The notes under the pieces: generated by a model
Databases searched by the model: none
What the model was told of the DNA's origin: nothing
The model's input: the letters and a program-made list of their open reading frames with translations, nothing else
Shown: positions 17,793 to 27,606 of the stretch, piece after piece
Numbering within the stretch: position 1 is the stretch's first letter
How the letters are laid out: each line of letters starts with the position of its first letter
Made by a program: the position numbers and the translations under genes
Source: Lyngbya sp. HA4199-MV5
GTDB taxonomy: Bacteria; Cyanobacteriota; Cyanobacteriia; Leptolyngbyales; Leptolyngbyaceae
Reading direction: 5' to 3'
DNA length: 64,000 nucleotides
Assembly: GCA_019359375.1 (NCBI GenBank)
Contig: JAHHHL010000027.1
Span: 1-64,000, forward strand

Positions 17793-18617
17793 TTACACTT
17801 CAAGCTTGTCCGTACCTTTGCCAGGAGTCAATCCACGCCGTCCCTCGACTTGCGATCGCCGCAAAAATTGCCTCAGATGAACTAAATGCTCATTGTCGGG
17901 CAGCGAATCGATTTTTTCTAGGGACTGTTCTAGCGAGAAGCCCGATCGGTACAGCAAGCGAAAGGCTGACCTTAAGGTTTGAATCACCTGTCCTTCTTGT
18001 TCGGTTGCCAGACCTGCGCGTTTGAGTCCCACCCGATTGAGCGATCGCACTCGTGCCGGTTGTCCTTCTACCAACATATAGGGCGGTATATCGCGGGTAA
18101 TTTGATGCATAAATGCCACCATCACCAACCGTCCGACATGGACAAAGGGGTGAATTTCGCCGATACCGCTAATAAATGCCCGCGATTCAACATGCACATG
18201 CTCACCCAGAATGACCGCATTGGCAATTACCACATGATTCTCGATAAGGCATCCCTGCGCCACATGAATATACGCCATCAACAAATTGCGATCGCCAATG
18301 ATCGTGACATCATCTGCCTGATTGGAACGGCTAATTGTGACGTATTCTCGAATCTGGTTGTCATCGCCAATTTTGACCAGACTGTGAGCGCCAGTGGTAG
18401 TCGGATCTTGTGCCTCTACTCCGATCGCCGCCCCTGGAAAAATCTGATTGCGTGCGCCAATTTCAGTCCAACCATCCAACACCACATTTGGTCCAATGAT
18501 CGTTTCAGGCCCTATTTTCACTTTCGCCCCAATCACCGCATGGGCACCGACTTGCACAGTAGGATGCAATTCAGCATGGGGATGAATCGTCGCCGTTGGA
18601 TGCAGCAAGGTAGTCAA
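17793..18617 (-). CDS. lpxA: Acyl-ACP--UDP-N-acetylglucosamine O-acyltransferase
   Basis: 274 residues from a TTG start that gives MTTLLHPTATIHPHAEL; AGGAG lies eight bases upstream of this TTG (18625-18629), which decides the start over an ATG eleven codons earlier. The hexapeptide left-handed helix repeats (IGAKVKIGP, IGPNVVLDG and so on) and the LpxA block LMAYIHVAQGC with catalytic His118 are present, as is the C-terminal helical domain. LpxA catalyses the first step of lipid A synthesis. The usual lpxC-fabZ neighbours are not here; an lpxB-related gene lies 15 kb away. Confidence 0.9.
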   Translation of the reverse strand: MTTLLHPTATIHPHAELHPTVQVGAHAVIGAKVKIGPETIIGPNVVLDGWTEIGARNQIFPGAAIGVEAQDPTTTGAHSLVKIGDDNQIREYVTISRSNQADDVTIIGDRNLLMAYIHVAQGCLIENHVVIANAVILGEHVHVESRAFISGIGEIHPFVHVGRLVMVAFMHQITRDIPPYMLVEGQPARVRSLNRVGLKRAGLATEQEGQVIQTLRSAFRLLYRSGFSLEQSLEKIDSLPDNEHLVHLRQFLRRSQVEGRRGLTPGKGTDKLEV

Positions 18618-19440
18618 GCAAACGCTCCTATCGAAAAAATGCATTAACAAAGGTTAATTGACCCGTTGCCTGTCAATCGACTGTACTCTTGCTGAGTGCC
18701 AAGTCTTACGTGAGTGCCAAGTTATTTCACAAGCATTCATTCTAGATGAAGCATCTTAGTCGAAGAACGATTTAACGACTTGTAGTCTCTGAGGCAATGC
18801 TTGAAGCCCAATCATTTCACCGATCCATAAACAGAAAATGATTCAACGCTATCGCTTTAGGTGTAGCCATCCGCAAAGCCTTAGACGAGTTTACAACCGT
18901 ATTTGAGCCGTCAAGAAAGATTTCACTTTAAATATTGTTCAATGGCACTCTTTAACAAAGTATAAATTATGATGGTGGAAAAATATTTACTGAGGTGCTT
19001 GTCTTTCGAGGCGGCGATCGCCCTATCCAGACCGAAGCGGACATCGCTCAACCATAGGCGCAGCGCTCACACGACCTACTTCAAGACGATGGCTGCAACA
19101 AACCTATCATAGGGCTTGCCACGTACCCTTCTGCACGGTTAACCAGTAACTGATGTCGTCCTCTCTGCTAAGCAGAATATGGGCAGCAGACTGTGGGCAG
19201 ATCTAACGCGATCGCACCGCTACGCAAAACAATGGCGATTCTGCCAAACCAAAAGGCATCGTCTCTGAATGACTGTATGCAAGTTATTGTATGTAAGCGC
19301 AAGGGGCATCGGCTGGCATCCGCGTCTTTACGGAATCTTGTGCTAGGCTTGCAGGTAAGGATTATTTTCGGCTGTGTAATTCGTTTTACAAGCGTCTCTC
19401 CGGATCTAACTCTCCACTTTTTTGATTCGGGAGCTTTCTT
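18618..19440. other. Long intergenic region between lpxA and rbp
   Basis: More than 800 bases without a recognisable gene, RNA family or tandem repeat. The right end must hold the rbp promoter and leader (GGGAG at 19429-19433 precedes the ATG). Long leaders are usual for cold-regulated rbp genes. Confidence 0.45.
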
Positions 19441-19743
19441 ATGTCCATTTACGTTGGCAATTTGTCTTACGAGGTCACTCAAGATGATCTCAGCAAGGCG
19501 TTCGCCGAGTATGGCGAGGTTAAACGTGTGCAACTGCCGACAGACCGAGAAACGGGTCGTCTGCGGGGCTTTGCCTTTGTTGAAATGGGTACAGAAACCG
19601 AAGAATCAGCCGCGATCGAAGCCCTTGATGGCGCTGAATGGATGGGTCGTGATCTGAAAGTTAATAAAGCAAGACCACGCGAAGAACGTGGCTCCTCTGG
19701 AGGAAACTGGTCAAACAACAATCGTTCCTCTCGATCTTACTAA
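19441..19743 (+). CDS. rbp: RNA-binding protein with one RRM domain
   Basis: 100 residues: a single RRM with RNP2 IYVGNLSY at the start and RNP1 RGFAFVEM in the middle, followed by a short Gly/Ser/Asn/Arg-rich tail. This is the classic cyanobacterial Rbp architecture. Such proteins bind RNA in the cytoplasm, are often cold-induced, and some direct photosynthesis mRNAs to thylakoids. In Anabaena a gene of this type is clustered with rpsU; the same order is present here but is interrupted by a repeat element. GGGAG stands seven bases before the ATG. Confidence 0.9.
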   Translation: MSIYVGNLSYEVTQDDLSKAFAEYGEVKRVQLPTDRETGRLRGFAFVEMGTETEESAAIEALDGAEWMGRDLKVNKARPREERGSSGGNWSNNNRSSRSY

Positions 19744-19783
19744 CGTTTTGATCTTACTAAGTTTTGAGCCAAAAGCATTCACT

Positions 19784-19915
19784 CTAGGGGATGTCATCAA
19801 TTACGACTACACATCACCTTCAGCAAGGGTTTCAGCCCCTATCTTGGTGTGCTAGGGCGGGCGCAATCATGCTGATAGCGCAAGGTTTCGGAGCTGAATT
19901 GATGACGCGCCCTAG
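19784..19915. repeat. MITE-like repeat, copy 5, between rbp and rpsU
   Basis: 132 bp in the inverted orientation, CTAG at both ends and the full set of internal segments (CAGCAAGGGTTTCAGCCCC, CAAGGTTTCGGAGCT). It separates rbp from its usual neighbour rpsU. Confidence 0.75.
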
Positions 19916-20013
19916 AGTCTTAAAGGCAGGCAAGGGTCTGCCTTTTTTGCTGAGGCGTAGCGCCGTAGCATCGCCCATTCAACTGTGTCTTTAACCCTGT
20001 TCAAAGAGGTCGG

Positions 20014-20202
20014 ATGGCTCAAATCATTCCTGGAGAAAGCGAAGGCATCGATTCAATTTTGCGTCGTTTTAAGCGTGCTGTTTCCAAAGCAGGCATTTTT
20101 CCAGACATGCGTAAGCATCGACACTTTGAAACGCCGATCGAAAAACGGAAGCGCAAAGCACTCGCCAAACATAAACAAGTGAAGCGAGGATTCCGCCAAT
20201 GA
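20014..20202 (+). CDS. rpsU: 30S ribosomal protein S21
   Basis: 62 residues, starting [20 protein letters not shown] and continuing [19 protein letters not shown] with a lysine/arginine-rich tail: clearly bS21. S21 sits on the small subunit platform near the anti-Shine-Dalgarno region. GAGG precedes the ATG. The stop codon overlaps the next start (ATGA), so the downstream gene is translationally coupled. Linkage to rbp upstream is typical of cyanobacteria. Confidence 0.95.
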   Translation: MAQIIPGESEGIDSILRRFKRAVSKAGIFPDMRKHRHFETPIEKRKRKALAKHKQVKRGFRQ

Positions 20203-20420
20203 CTACTGAAACCTCGACAGCCCCGATCGATCGCGTCATTTTAGAGGCACTTCAGCAAGGCGATAAAAACCGTGGTCAACTCTTTGACCTGACGGGTAAA
20301 AGCTATCCACGTTTGGTGCACGCTTTGCAACGGCTCAAAGACCAGAATCACATTGAAACGTATTTTGTTCCCACCGGGGATGTCTCTGTACTCACGTATC
20401 GACTGCGCACTCAGCGTTGA
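20199..20420 (+). CDS. Small winged-helix-like protein
   Basis: 73 residues overlapping the rpsU stop by four bases (ATGA). The pattern [39 protein letters not shown] followed by a short beta hairpin resembles a compact winged-helix DNA- or RNA-binding fold. I do not recognise a named family. Coupling to rpsU suggests synthesis tied to ribosome production. Confidence 0.65.
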   Translation: MTTETSTAPIDRVILEALQQGDKNRGQLFDLTGKSYPRLVHALQRLKDQNHIETYFVPTGDVSVLTYRLRTQR

Positions 20421-20456
20421 CTTTTTGTTATGCCACCTCTTACCCTCAAAAACCCC

Positions 20457-20807
20457 ATGAATACAAAAGAACTTATGAGTCGCTACTCCGCAGGACAACG
20501 AGATTTTAGAAATCTCAATCTCATGGCAGCAAACCTTAGAAATTTGAATTTAAGCGGTGCGAATTTCAGCGGTGCGAACTTAACAAAAGCAAATTTGACG
20601 CGCACCAATTTAAGCTTTGCAAACCTCACGGATGCGATCGTGGTTGGAGCAAATTTGACCGAAACAAACCTCACAAAAGCAAATCTCACGAATGCTGATT
20701 TGAGCGAGGCTATCATGAGCGATGCCAATCTCAGTCATGCTTCGTTACGTGGCACCAAAATGGCTGATGGCGTAAGTTCTAGCACGACGATCGCCACCAG
20801 TCATTAG
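20457..20807 (+). CDS. Pentapeptide repeat protein
   Basis: About 116 residues (an ATG nine codons upstream is possible). Residues 25-105 are continuous A(N/D)Lxx pentapeptide repeats (ANLRNLNLSGANFSGANL and on), which form a right-handed quadrilateral beta helix. No signal peptide, so cytosolic. The repeats are too few (about 16) for a gyrase-mimic dimer of MfpA type to be claimed. It follows the rpsU group on the same strand. Confidence 0.8.
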   Translation: MNTKELMSRYSAGQRDFRNLNLMAANLRNLNLSGANFSGANLTKANLTRTNLSFANLTDAIVVGANLTETNLTKANLTNADLSEAIMSDANLSHASLRGTKMADGVSSSTTIATSH

Positions 20808-20869
20808 CGATCGCTCTCGTACTCCCAGGTGTAACCATCGCCGCCCCTACGTAAACCGCTAGCCAGTCA

Positions 20870-22669
20870 TCAACTTTGGGATGCTGGCTTCGGTTTTTGC
20901 GTGGAGGCAACGTGGAGTTCTTTCAGTTGCTTGCCATCGACGCTGGAGGGTGCGCCTGTTAACAAACAACGAGCCTGCTGCGTTTTGGGGAAGGCGATCG
21001 CATCCCGAATCGATTCTTCGCCTGTGAGCAGCATTGCCCAGCGATCGAGTCCGTAGGCGATGCCGCCGTGGGGTGGGGCACCATACTCAAAGGCTTCCAG
21101 CAAAAAGCCGAACTTGTTTTGCGCTTCTTCTTCCGACAGCCCAATGAGTTCAAACACCTGTGCCTGAATATCGGGTTGATGAATCCGCACGCTGCCGCCA
21201 CCGACTTCAAAACCGTTGTAGACGAGATCGTATGCCTGGGCACGAGCGGTTTTTAAGTCAACGAGATCATCCAGATTGGGTGCCGTGAAGGGATGGTGCA
21301 GGGCTTCCAACCGCTTTTCGTCAGCGTTCCACTCAAACATGGGGAAGTCCGTCACCCACAAAAGGTTGATTTTGTTGGGATCGATGAGATTCAGCTCACG
21401 ACCGACGACCTGACGCAGGCGATCGAGCGTTTTATTGACCGTCGCCGTGTCACCTGCACCGAACAGCAGCAGATGTCCCGCTTTTGCGCCTGTACGGGTC
21501 AGAATTTCCTGCTTTTGCGCCTCGGTGAGGTTGTCTTTGATGGCTCCGATCGTGTCGATTTCGCCATCGTCGCGCACGCGAATGTACGCCAAACCTCTTG
21601 CACCTGCTTCAGCCGCTTCTTTAAACAAATCGCCACCGGGCTTGATCCGCACGTTAGAAATCAAATCGTTGCCCCCAGGAATGGGCAGAATTTTGACGAT
21701 CCCGCCCTTCGAGACTGAATCGGCAAACACCTTGAAGTTAGAGTCTTTCACGACATCGGAAACATCTACCAGTTCGAGAGCAAACCGGGTATCGGGCTTG
21801 TCGGAACCGTAGCGATCCATTGCTTCGGCATAGGTGAGGCGTGGAAACGGACGGGCAATCTCGATGCCTTTAAGGGTCTTGAGCAGATGGCAGACCAAGC
21901 CTTCATTGAGGTTGAGAATTTCTTCTTGCGACATGAAGCTCATTTCCATGTCGAGTTGAGTAAATTCGGGCTGTCGATCGGCTCTCAAGTCCTCATCCCG
22001 AAAGCAACGGGCGATCTGGTAGTAGCGATCGCACCCCGCCACCATGAGCAATTGCTTGAACAACTGAGGCGATTGGGGCAACGCGTACCATTCACCTGCA
22101 TTCACCCGTGATGGCACCAGATAATCGCGGGCACCTTCTGGGGTCGATCGCGTCAGAATCGGTGTTTCAACTTCGGTAAAGCCTTCCACATCTTCGAGGT
22201 AGCGGCGAATAGTTTTGTTCAACGCGTGCCTTAGCTGCAAGTTCTGGCTCATGCGTTCACGGCGCAGGTCAAGATAGCGATAGCGCAACCGCAGATCTTC
22301 TCGCACGGTTTCCGTTTCAGCCGTAGACACCTGAAAGGGCAGTTGCTTCCGTACCGCGTTGAGAATTTCAATGCGATCGGCGTAGATCTCAACCTCACCC
22401 GTGCCTAAACGAGGATTGAGCGAATCATCAGGACGCTTGGTCACACGACCAGAAATCTGCACGACGTACTCGTTCCGCAGATCGCCAGCATCCTGATAAG
22501 AACCAGGAGTCCGTTCGGGATCGCTGACAATTTGCACAATGCCACTGCGATCGCGCAAATCCACGAAAATCACGCCGCCATGATCCCGACGGCGATCGAC
22601 CCATCCGCAAAGGGAAACTGTCTCTCCAATGTGTTCGGCTCGGAGTTGACCGCAGTAATGGGTTCGCAT
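20870..22669 (-). CDS. aspS: Aspartyl-tRNA synthetase
   Basis: 599 residues, the bacterial length including the inserted GAD domain. N-terminal OB fold ([26 protein letters not shown]), class II motif 2 ([18 protein letters not shown]) and motif 3 ([13 protein letters not shown]) are all intact. It charges tRNA-Asp in the cytosol; whether it also charges tRNA-Asn cannot be read with confidence. The gene is convergent with the pentapeptide gene. Confidence 0.96.
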   Translation of the reverse strand: MRTHYCGQLRAEHIGETVSLCGWVDRRRDHGGVIFVDLRDRSGIVQIVSDPERTPGSYQDAGDLRNEYVVQISGRVTKRPDDSLNPRLGTGEVEIYADRIEILNAVRKQLPFQVSTAETETVREDLRLRYRYLDLRRERMSQNLQLRHALNKTIRRYLEDVEGFTEVETPILTRSTPEGARDYLVPSRVNAGEWYALPQSPQLFKQLLMVAGCDRYYQIARCFRDEDLRADRQPEFTQLDMEMSFMSQEEILNLNEGLVCHLLKTLKGIEIARPFPRLTYAEAMDRYGSDKPDTRFALELVDVSDVVKDSNFKVFADSVSKGGIVKILPIPGGNDLISNVRIKPGGDLFKEAAEAGARGLAYIRVRDDGEIDTIGAIKDNLTEAQKQEILTRTGAKAGHLLLFGAGDTATVNKTLDRLRQVVGRELNLIDPNKINLLWVTDFPMFEWNADEKRLEALHHPFTAPNLDDLVDLKTARAQAYDLVYNGFEVGGGSVRIHQPDIQAQVFELIGLSEEEAQNKFGFLLEAFEYGAPPHGGIAYGLDRWAMLLTGEESIRDAIAFPKTQQARCLLTGAPSSVDGKQLKELHVASTQKPKPASQS

Positions 22670-23097
22670 GGCGGGTGGAAATCTGCTGAAGGAGTAAGGA
22701 TGGGTTTAGTCTAGTGGCTTACCGCGATCGATGGACGGCGGTATGTTACACGGCGCTAGCGTTTTTGAAGTATGGAAAACCCTCCCATTATGCCGCATCT
22801 GCACTCCACTTCGTTCGCTAGCGATTCTAATTTCCAGCAAACGCGATGGATTAGCTATCAGCGGTTAGCTGTCAGCATGGGGAGTTGTTAGTTGTTGGTT
22901 GTTAGTTTTTAGAGAAGAGGGGAGTAGGGAGTAGAGAGTGGGAAAAGTGTTGCGTTCTACCTTCAGCGTTCAGCGTTCAGCCAGCCCTGCGGGAAGCAAG
23001 CTACAGCTTTTTAGCCTTCATCCCTCATCCCTCATCCCCCATCCTCATCCCTCATCCCTCATCCTTCTGCCTCCTGCCCTCTGCCTTTTTCTAAAAC
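22670..23097. other. Intergenic region of short repeats
   Basis: No gene. From about 22850 it consists of AGCTGTTAGTTGTTGG-like, GGGAGTAG-like, TTCAGCG-like and CTCATCC-like repeats. Confidence 0.55.
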
Positions 23098-24600
23098 CTA
23101 AATGCGTAACAGCGTTGCCAACCCCGCTGGCATGGGCAAAATAATCAGTACCAGCAGACCCAGTGCCAAAATGCCCCACAGGTCGCGGCGATCGTCTAAT
23201 TCCGTCACATCATTCAGTGCGGGTTCATCAGTAGCAGGCATTAAGAACAGGAGGATTGCCCAGACGAGCAAATGCGGCTGGACGAGTGAGAGTGTGAGCA
23301 GTAATAGACGGGAAACCTGCCCGATCGCCGCTCCAACGCGCTGCCCAAACATGGCATGGACGATATGCCCACCATCTAATTGACCGACGGGCATCAAATT
23401 GAACGCGGTCACAACCAGACCCAAAACACCAGCCACTGCGACCGGATGCAGATGAACGCCAAAGCCATCAGTTAACGCATTGCCCAGAGCCAGTTTGCTC
23501 AAGAGAGCCAGTAGGATAGAAAAACTGGGGTCAAGTGCTTGAAAGTTGAACACTTCAAATTTTTCAGGTAACCGCACAACCTCTGAGTGAGCCAGCCCCC
23601 ACAGCAGCAATGGCAGCGCCACCACAAACCCCGCGATCGGACCTGCAATCCCCACATCGAACAAGGCGCGACGATTGGGAATGGGCGATCGAATTTGAAT
23701 GAAGGCTCCAAACGTGCCAAAGGGAAACAGCGGAATCGGAATCACGGGAATGAAGTAAGGCAGCGTTGCTTTGATTTTGTAGCGACGCGCCGTGAGGTAG
23801 TGCCCCAACTCATGAATGCCCAAAATGGTCATCAGCGCCAACGCATAGGGCAATCCTGTTGCCAGCGTTGTGGGAGAAAGCTGTACCGCTTTCTTTTCTA
23901 AATCTAGCCACGCCAGAGTGGTCGTAAAAAACGTGGCAATGAACAAGCCGATCGCCAAAAGCGGACGGCTAACAACTTCTTTGCGGGGCTTGACACCGGG
24001 TACTGCCGCGTCTGCTGCTGCTTGAGCCTGTGGGTTTGGCACTAGCACAAAGAATGGTTTCTGGTTCGTGCCTTCTTGGAATACCAGGTAGAAGCGATCG
24101 CCAAACGCTTCCGCCACGTTCTCCTGAATGGTTTGATAGGCAACCTCTGGTTTGCTGCGTAGTTGCCCACGACAAATTACTGCCTGGGGGCGATACTCAA
24201 CGTTTTGCAGGTAGTAGACTGACCAGGGAAAGCAGTTTTGCAGGCTGGTTTCTTCTGCCTTGTCGATCGGGCGTGGAGTAGCTGGAAGGTTTACAGACTC
24301 TTTCGGTACTTCTGCTGGTGGCTCTTGCCCCTCTGCGGCAGTGGAATTGACGGGTGGAGGTGAAATGCGATTCCGCTGAATGAGAAACCAGTACACCAAC
24401 AAGCAAACCGCTGACAAAATGAGGATAGTCTCCGATGGCATAGGTTTCCCTTTTGCCAGGACCCAACCGCTCGACACGATCGCCGGAGCCATCGCCACTA
24501 GCCAGAGCAACCAGACGGGCGATCGGGTGACATTCGCCACACGCTGCACGATAAAGTAAGTGATTAGCCCTAACAGGAACAGCAAAATTAACGGATTCAT
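23098..24600 (-). CDS. Site-2 protease family protein
   Basis: 500 residues. N-terminal membrane helices (1-75), a soluble segment (about 80-205), then the S2P core: GIHELGHYLTARR with HELGH at 263-267, the GAFIQIRSP segment, and NLMPVGQLDGGH supplying the third zinc ligand. The architecture matches the plant EGY1/cyanobacterial group with a large N-terminal domain. Such proteases cut within membrane helices; substrates of this branch are not settled. The gene stands alone with no anti-sigma factor nearby. Confidence 0.88.
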   Translation of the reverse strand: MNPLILLFLLGLITYFIVQRVANVTRSPVWLLWLVAMAPAIVSSGWVLAKGKPMPSETILILSAVCLLVYWFLIQRNRISPPPVNSTAAEGQEPPAEVPKESVNLPATPRPIDKAEETSLQNCFPWSVYYLQNVEYRPQAVICRGQLRSKPEVAYQTIQENVAEAFGDRFYLVFQEGTNQKPFFVLVPNPQAQAAADAAVPGVKPRKEVVSRPLLAIGLFIATFFTTTLAWLDLEKKAVQLSPTTLATGLPYALALMTILGIHELGHYLTARRYKIKATLPYFIPVIPIPLFPFGTFGAFIQIRSPIPNRRALFDVGIAGPIAGFVVALPLLLWGLAHSEVVRLPEKFEVFNFQALDPSFSILLALLSKLALGNALTDGFGVHLHPVAVAGVLGLVVTAFNLMPVGQLDGGHIVHAMFGQRVGAAIGQVSRLLLLTLSLVQPHLLVWAILLFLMPATDEPALNDVTELDDRRDLWGILALGLLVLIILPMPAGLATLLRI

Positions 24601-24902
24601 GTGCCTAGCCTCATTGGGCTGGAAGAACGTATGACCTCAAACAATGCCAGCGGTTAGATGAAGACGGCAAAACTGTAAGGCACAACGCATCATAACAATC
24701 TCAGTCATACTTGCTGACGTGCCGCTCAACGTTTCTTCGCCAACCTTCAGACTCTTTGCGCCGCGAACTCCTCTACCAGAACCCATTTAGTTTAAAAGCC
24801 AACCGACCGAAATGCACGCTATCTATAGCCATCCTAAAGGAGTTCTGCACCCTGATGCATCCAATTAAATGCTGAGAAACGCTGAGATTCTACTTTCTGC
24901 CT
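24601..24902. other. Divergent intergenic region
   Basis: It separates the divergent protease and MBL genes and should hold both promoters. I could not pick convincing boxes and see no repeats. Confidence 0.4.
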
Positions 24903-25664
24903 GTGTTTAGCTTCTTTCGCCCCTCTTTGCCTGTGTCTTTAGATCATCCTCAATCTGCTTTGCCGAACCCATCACGGGTATCAGCGAGCCAAACAACGGC
25001 TTCTACAAAGCAACCGCGTCTGCTATTGCACCAGCCGGACGATCGGGCAGCCATTTTTGCGTTCCCACCCAATCGGGACACGTTAGGCGGCACGGCGTAT
25101 CTACTCGTTGAAACCGTCAATATTCTCATAGATTGCCCTGCTTGGAACGAAACCACTCAGGACTTTTTGCACGCGCAGGGTGGTGTCCATACCCTCGTTC
25201 TTACCCATCGGGGCGGCATTGGGCAGGCGAAAGCCATTCAGCAAGCCTTTAGCTGCCAGATTTTAGTCCAAGAACAGGAAGCCTACTTGCTACCAGGGCT
25301 AACCGTTACCTCGTTTGAACAGACCTTTACCCTGACACCGCAAACCCAGGCTCTCTGGACTCCCGGACACTCTCCCGGCTCCTCCTGTCTGTATCACAGC
25401 AGCTACGGCGGTGTTCTCTTTGTGGGTCGTCATTTGCTACCCAATCCTCAAGGACACCTGCTGCCGCTCAAAACGCCCAAAACCTTCCACTGGCAACGAC
25501 AACTCAAAAGCGTGCAAAAACTTTTGGATCAATTCCAGCCAGAAACCTTGCAGTGGGTTTGCCCCGGAGCCAATCTTGGCTTTCTGAGGGGGCGATCGAT
25601 CGTTGAGAAGGGGTATGAGGCGATCGGGAGGGATGAGGGACGAGGGATGAGGACTAAAGGCTAA
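24903..25664 (+). CDS. MBL-fold hydrolase-like protein
   Basis: 253 residues, GTG start. It has the beta-lactamase fold outline (GGTAYLLVETVNILIDCP, LVLTHRGGIGQA, LWTPGHSPGSSCLY, GVLFVGRHLLP), but the metal motif H-x-H-x-D-H is reduced to THRGGIGQ, so only part of the zinc site remains. Catalysis is doubtful; the group is widespread in cyanobacteria with unknown role. The last dozen residues (GRDEGRGMRTKG) are encoded by the start of a GGGATGAG-type repeat tract, so the natural C-terminus was probably shorter. Confidence 0.75.
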   Translation: MFSFFRPSLPVSLDHPQSALPNPSRVSASQTTASTKQPRLLLHQPDDRAAIFAFPPNRDTLGGTAYLLVETVNILIDCPAWNETTQDFLHAQGGVHTLVLTHRGGIGQAKAIQQAFSCQILVQEQEAYLLPGLTVTSFEQTFTLTPQTQALWTPGHSPGSSCLYHSSYGGVLFVGRHLLPNPQGHLLPLKTPKTFHWQRQLKSVQKLLDQFQPETLQWVCPGANLGFLRGRSIVEKGYEAIGRDEGRGMRTKG

Positions 25665-25855
25665 AGGCTAAAGGCTAAAGGCTGACCGCTGAAGGTAGAA
25701 CGCAACACTTTTCCCACTCCCTACTCCCTACTCCCCCTCTTCTCTAACAACCCTAGCGAAGCCATGCCGAAGGCTTTACAACTAACAACCAACAACTCCC
25801 CTGCCCCCTTGCCCCCTCACTCCTCACTCCTCACCCCTCTCTTCCCCCTCCCGCT
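25625..25855. repeat. Short repeat tract
   Basis: Contains GGCTAAA units (about four), CTCCCTA units, CTAACAACC units and CTCACTCC units in sequence. Confidence 0.6.
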
Positions 25856-25912
25856 AGAAATTCTCCCGCCAGTCCGTTACACTCTCTACCATTGCACAAG
25901 GAGTCAATGCTG

Positions 25913-26353
25913 ATGACCCACGACGTAAGCCAGTGGTTGACTGAGATTAAAACGTTGCGGCAGCAGTTGACAGATGCCCAGCAAGACCGTGAACAGGCGT
26001 ATACCAGTGCAGCGAATTGGCAGCGGCTGTACGAAATGGAAGCACAACAACGACGGCAAGAAGTAGCCCGAACCCGGCAAACGATCGCCGACCTGACGCA
26101 AGAACTCCAGCAGCTTAAGGGAACGTCGCCCTTAGAGGGGGGTATAGAGGCTGATCCCGCAACCATTCGAGCCGAAGTAGAAAAGCTGCAAACGGTAGCA
26201 GAACTCCAGCAAAAGCTCCTTGAAGCGTTGACGGAGCGCGATCGTCTCTCGCAAGCCCTCAAGCTAGAACAAGCAAACCATATGCAGACACGCAAAGGCT
26301 TGACGACAGCGTTGGGAGACGCGATCGATATGCTCTCGAAGGATAAAGGATGA
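25913..26353 (+). CDS. Coiled-coil hypothetical protein
   Basis: About 146 residues from the ATG giving MTHDVSQW, nine bases after AAGGAG (25898-25903); nearer ATGs are too close to this site. The sequence is almost wholly helical and rich in Gln, Glu and Arg (LRQQLTDAQQDREQ, ELQQLKG, ELQQKLLEALTERDRLSQALKLEQ), predicting a long coiled coil. No membrane or signal segment. The family is unknown to me. The C-terminal KDKG runs into repeats. Confidence 0.65.
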   Translation: MTHDVSQWLTEIKTLRQQLTDAQQDREQAYTSAANWQRLYEMEAQQRRQEVARTRQTIADLTQELQQLKGTSPLEGGIEADPATIRAEVEKLQTVAELQQKLLEALTERDRLSQALKLEQANHMQTRKGLTTALGDAIDMLSKDKG

Positions 26354-26590
26354 AGTATGAAGGATAAAAAGTTTTGAGTCGGAAGAAAGCGATCAGCGGT
26401 CAGCTTAGGAGTTGTTAGTTGTTAGTTGTTAGTGCATGAGACCTTCCTGACTCCTTCTAAAAACCAAAAACTAAAAGCCTTTCTGGTATGCCCATAGGGC
26501 TTTACAACTCCCTTGCCTTCTGCCCTCTGCCTTCTGCCTTCCTTCCCCATGCCTCCCCTTTTAGCCTTTATCCTTCATCCTTTAGCCTTT
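26341..26590. repeat. Short repeat tract with a 35-bp dispersed repeat
   Basis: Contains AGGATAAA, GTTGTTA, TGCCTTC and CCTTTAT units. The segment 26476-26510 (AGCCTTTCTGGTATGCCCAT...) recurs at 28530-28563. Confidence 0.55.
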
Positions 26591-27412
26591 CTGATACGAG
26601 CACCAGTCGCTCCAGCTCCCGGCGTAGAGTTTGCCTGTTTGGATGCCTGCAAGCCCCAGAGACAGCAGATTCACGCAGGCAGTTACGCCAGAACCACAGT
26701 AAACGATCAGTTCTTGTGCGGATTCTACGTCGTGCCATCGTTGACGCTGTGCCTCGGCTGGAAGAACGTAGCCGTTGGCATCGGTCACGGTTTGCCAGGG
26801 GTAATTGACGGCTCCGGGGATGTGTCCGGCGATCGGGTCGATGGGTTCATGTTCACCCCAGTAGCGTTCGGCTTCGCGGGAATCAACCAAGACGACTCCA
26901 GGTTCCGCTTTCCGTGCTTTCACAGCAGCAATATCCGCTACCAGATCAGGGCGCGATCGCGGCACAAAATTTCCGGCTTTGGGTGTGGGAACAGCCTGTG
27001 TTACGGGGTAGCCTGCTGCCTTCCAGCCTGCAAAACCGCCATCAAGCACTGCAACCCGATCGTGCCCCAGGTAGCGCAGAAGCCACCACAACCGCGACGC
27101 AAACGCCAACCGTGAGTCGTCGTAGGTAACCACGAATGTTGGAGTCTCTGCCGTTGAATCAATGCCCATTGCAGAAAGCTTGCTGGACAGTTGAGCCACA
27201 TCTGGCAGCGGATGCCGTCCGCCATGCTCACCAACGGGGCTGGAAAGATCGTGATTTAAGTCCAGATAAACGGCTCCTGAAATGTGGCTTGCCTGGTACT
27301 GCTCCTGTCCCAGCGTTGGCGGCATGAGCGCAAAACGGCAGTCGGCGATCGCCACCTGTGGATCGTCAAGATGCTCAAAGAGCCATGCTGCTGAGACAAC
27401 CTGAGCGTTCAT
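26582..27412 (-). CDS. sseA: 3-mercaptopyruvate/thiosulfate sulfurtransferase (tandem rhodanese)
   Basis: 276 residues from the ATG giving MNAQVVSAAW; the open frame continues 42 codons upstream without family sequence. Two rhodanese domains (about 1-140 and 155-270). The active-site loop is CGSGVTA with Cys239, the form associated with mercaptopyruvate rather than thiosulfate. The N-terminal domain has YDDSRLAFASRLWWLLRYLGH and DGGFAGW. Cytosolic sulfur transfer is expected. The C-terminus ends shortly after GSWSDW, with the last few residues inside a repeat tract. Confidence 0.9.
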   Translation of the reverse strand: MNAQVVSAAWLFEHLDDPQVAIADCRFALMPPTLGQEQYQASHISGAVYLDLNHDLSSPVGEHGGRHPLPDVAQLSSKLSAMGIDSTAETPTFVVTYDDSRLAFASRLWWLLRYLGHDRVAVLDGGFAGWKAAGYPVTQAVPTPKAGNFVPRSRPDLVADIAAVKARKAEPGVVLVDSREAERYWGEHEPIDPIAGHIPGAVNYPWQTVTDANGYVLPAEAQRQRWHDVESAQELIVYCGSGVTACVNLLSLGLAGIQTGKLYAGSWSDWCSYQKG

Positions 27413-27606
27413 TGATACACCGTTAGAGGTTAGACTTTCAACTTTAGACCTTACATGGAGACGCTTCAAGGGTGCGTTGAGCGAAGAGGTCCATTTCCTA
27501 CTGGGTTCATCGCTTGCGGGTCTGCATGTAAACCTCAAGACTCCGCTATTCTTTAGACAGATCGTTTGTCTATGTCACTCTTGTCTGCGTCACTGAAGGT
27601 AACGTT

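Noticed and set aside
17979-18647. 222-codon plus-strand open frame
   Set aside because: Antisense shadow of lpxA.
26513-27115. 200-codon plus-strand open frame
   Set aside because: Starts in a repeat tract and runs antisense to the rhodanese gene.
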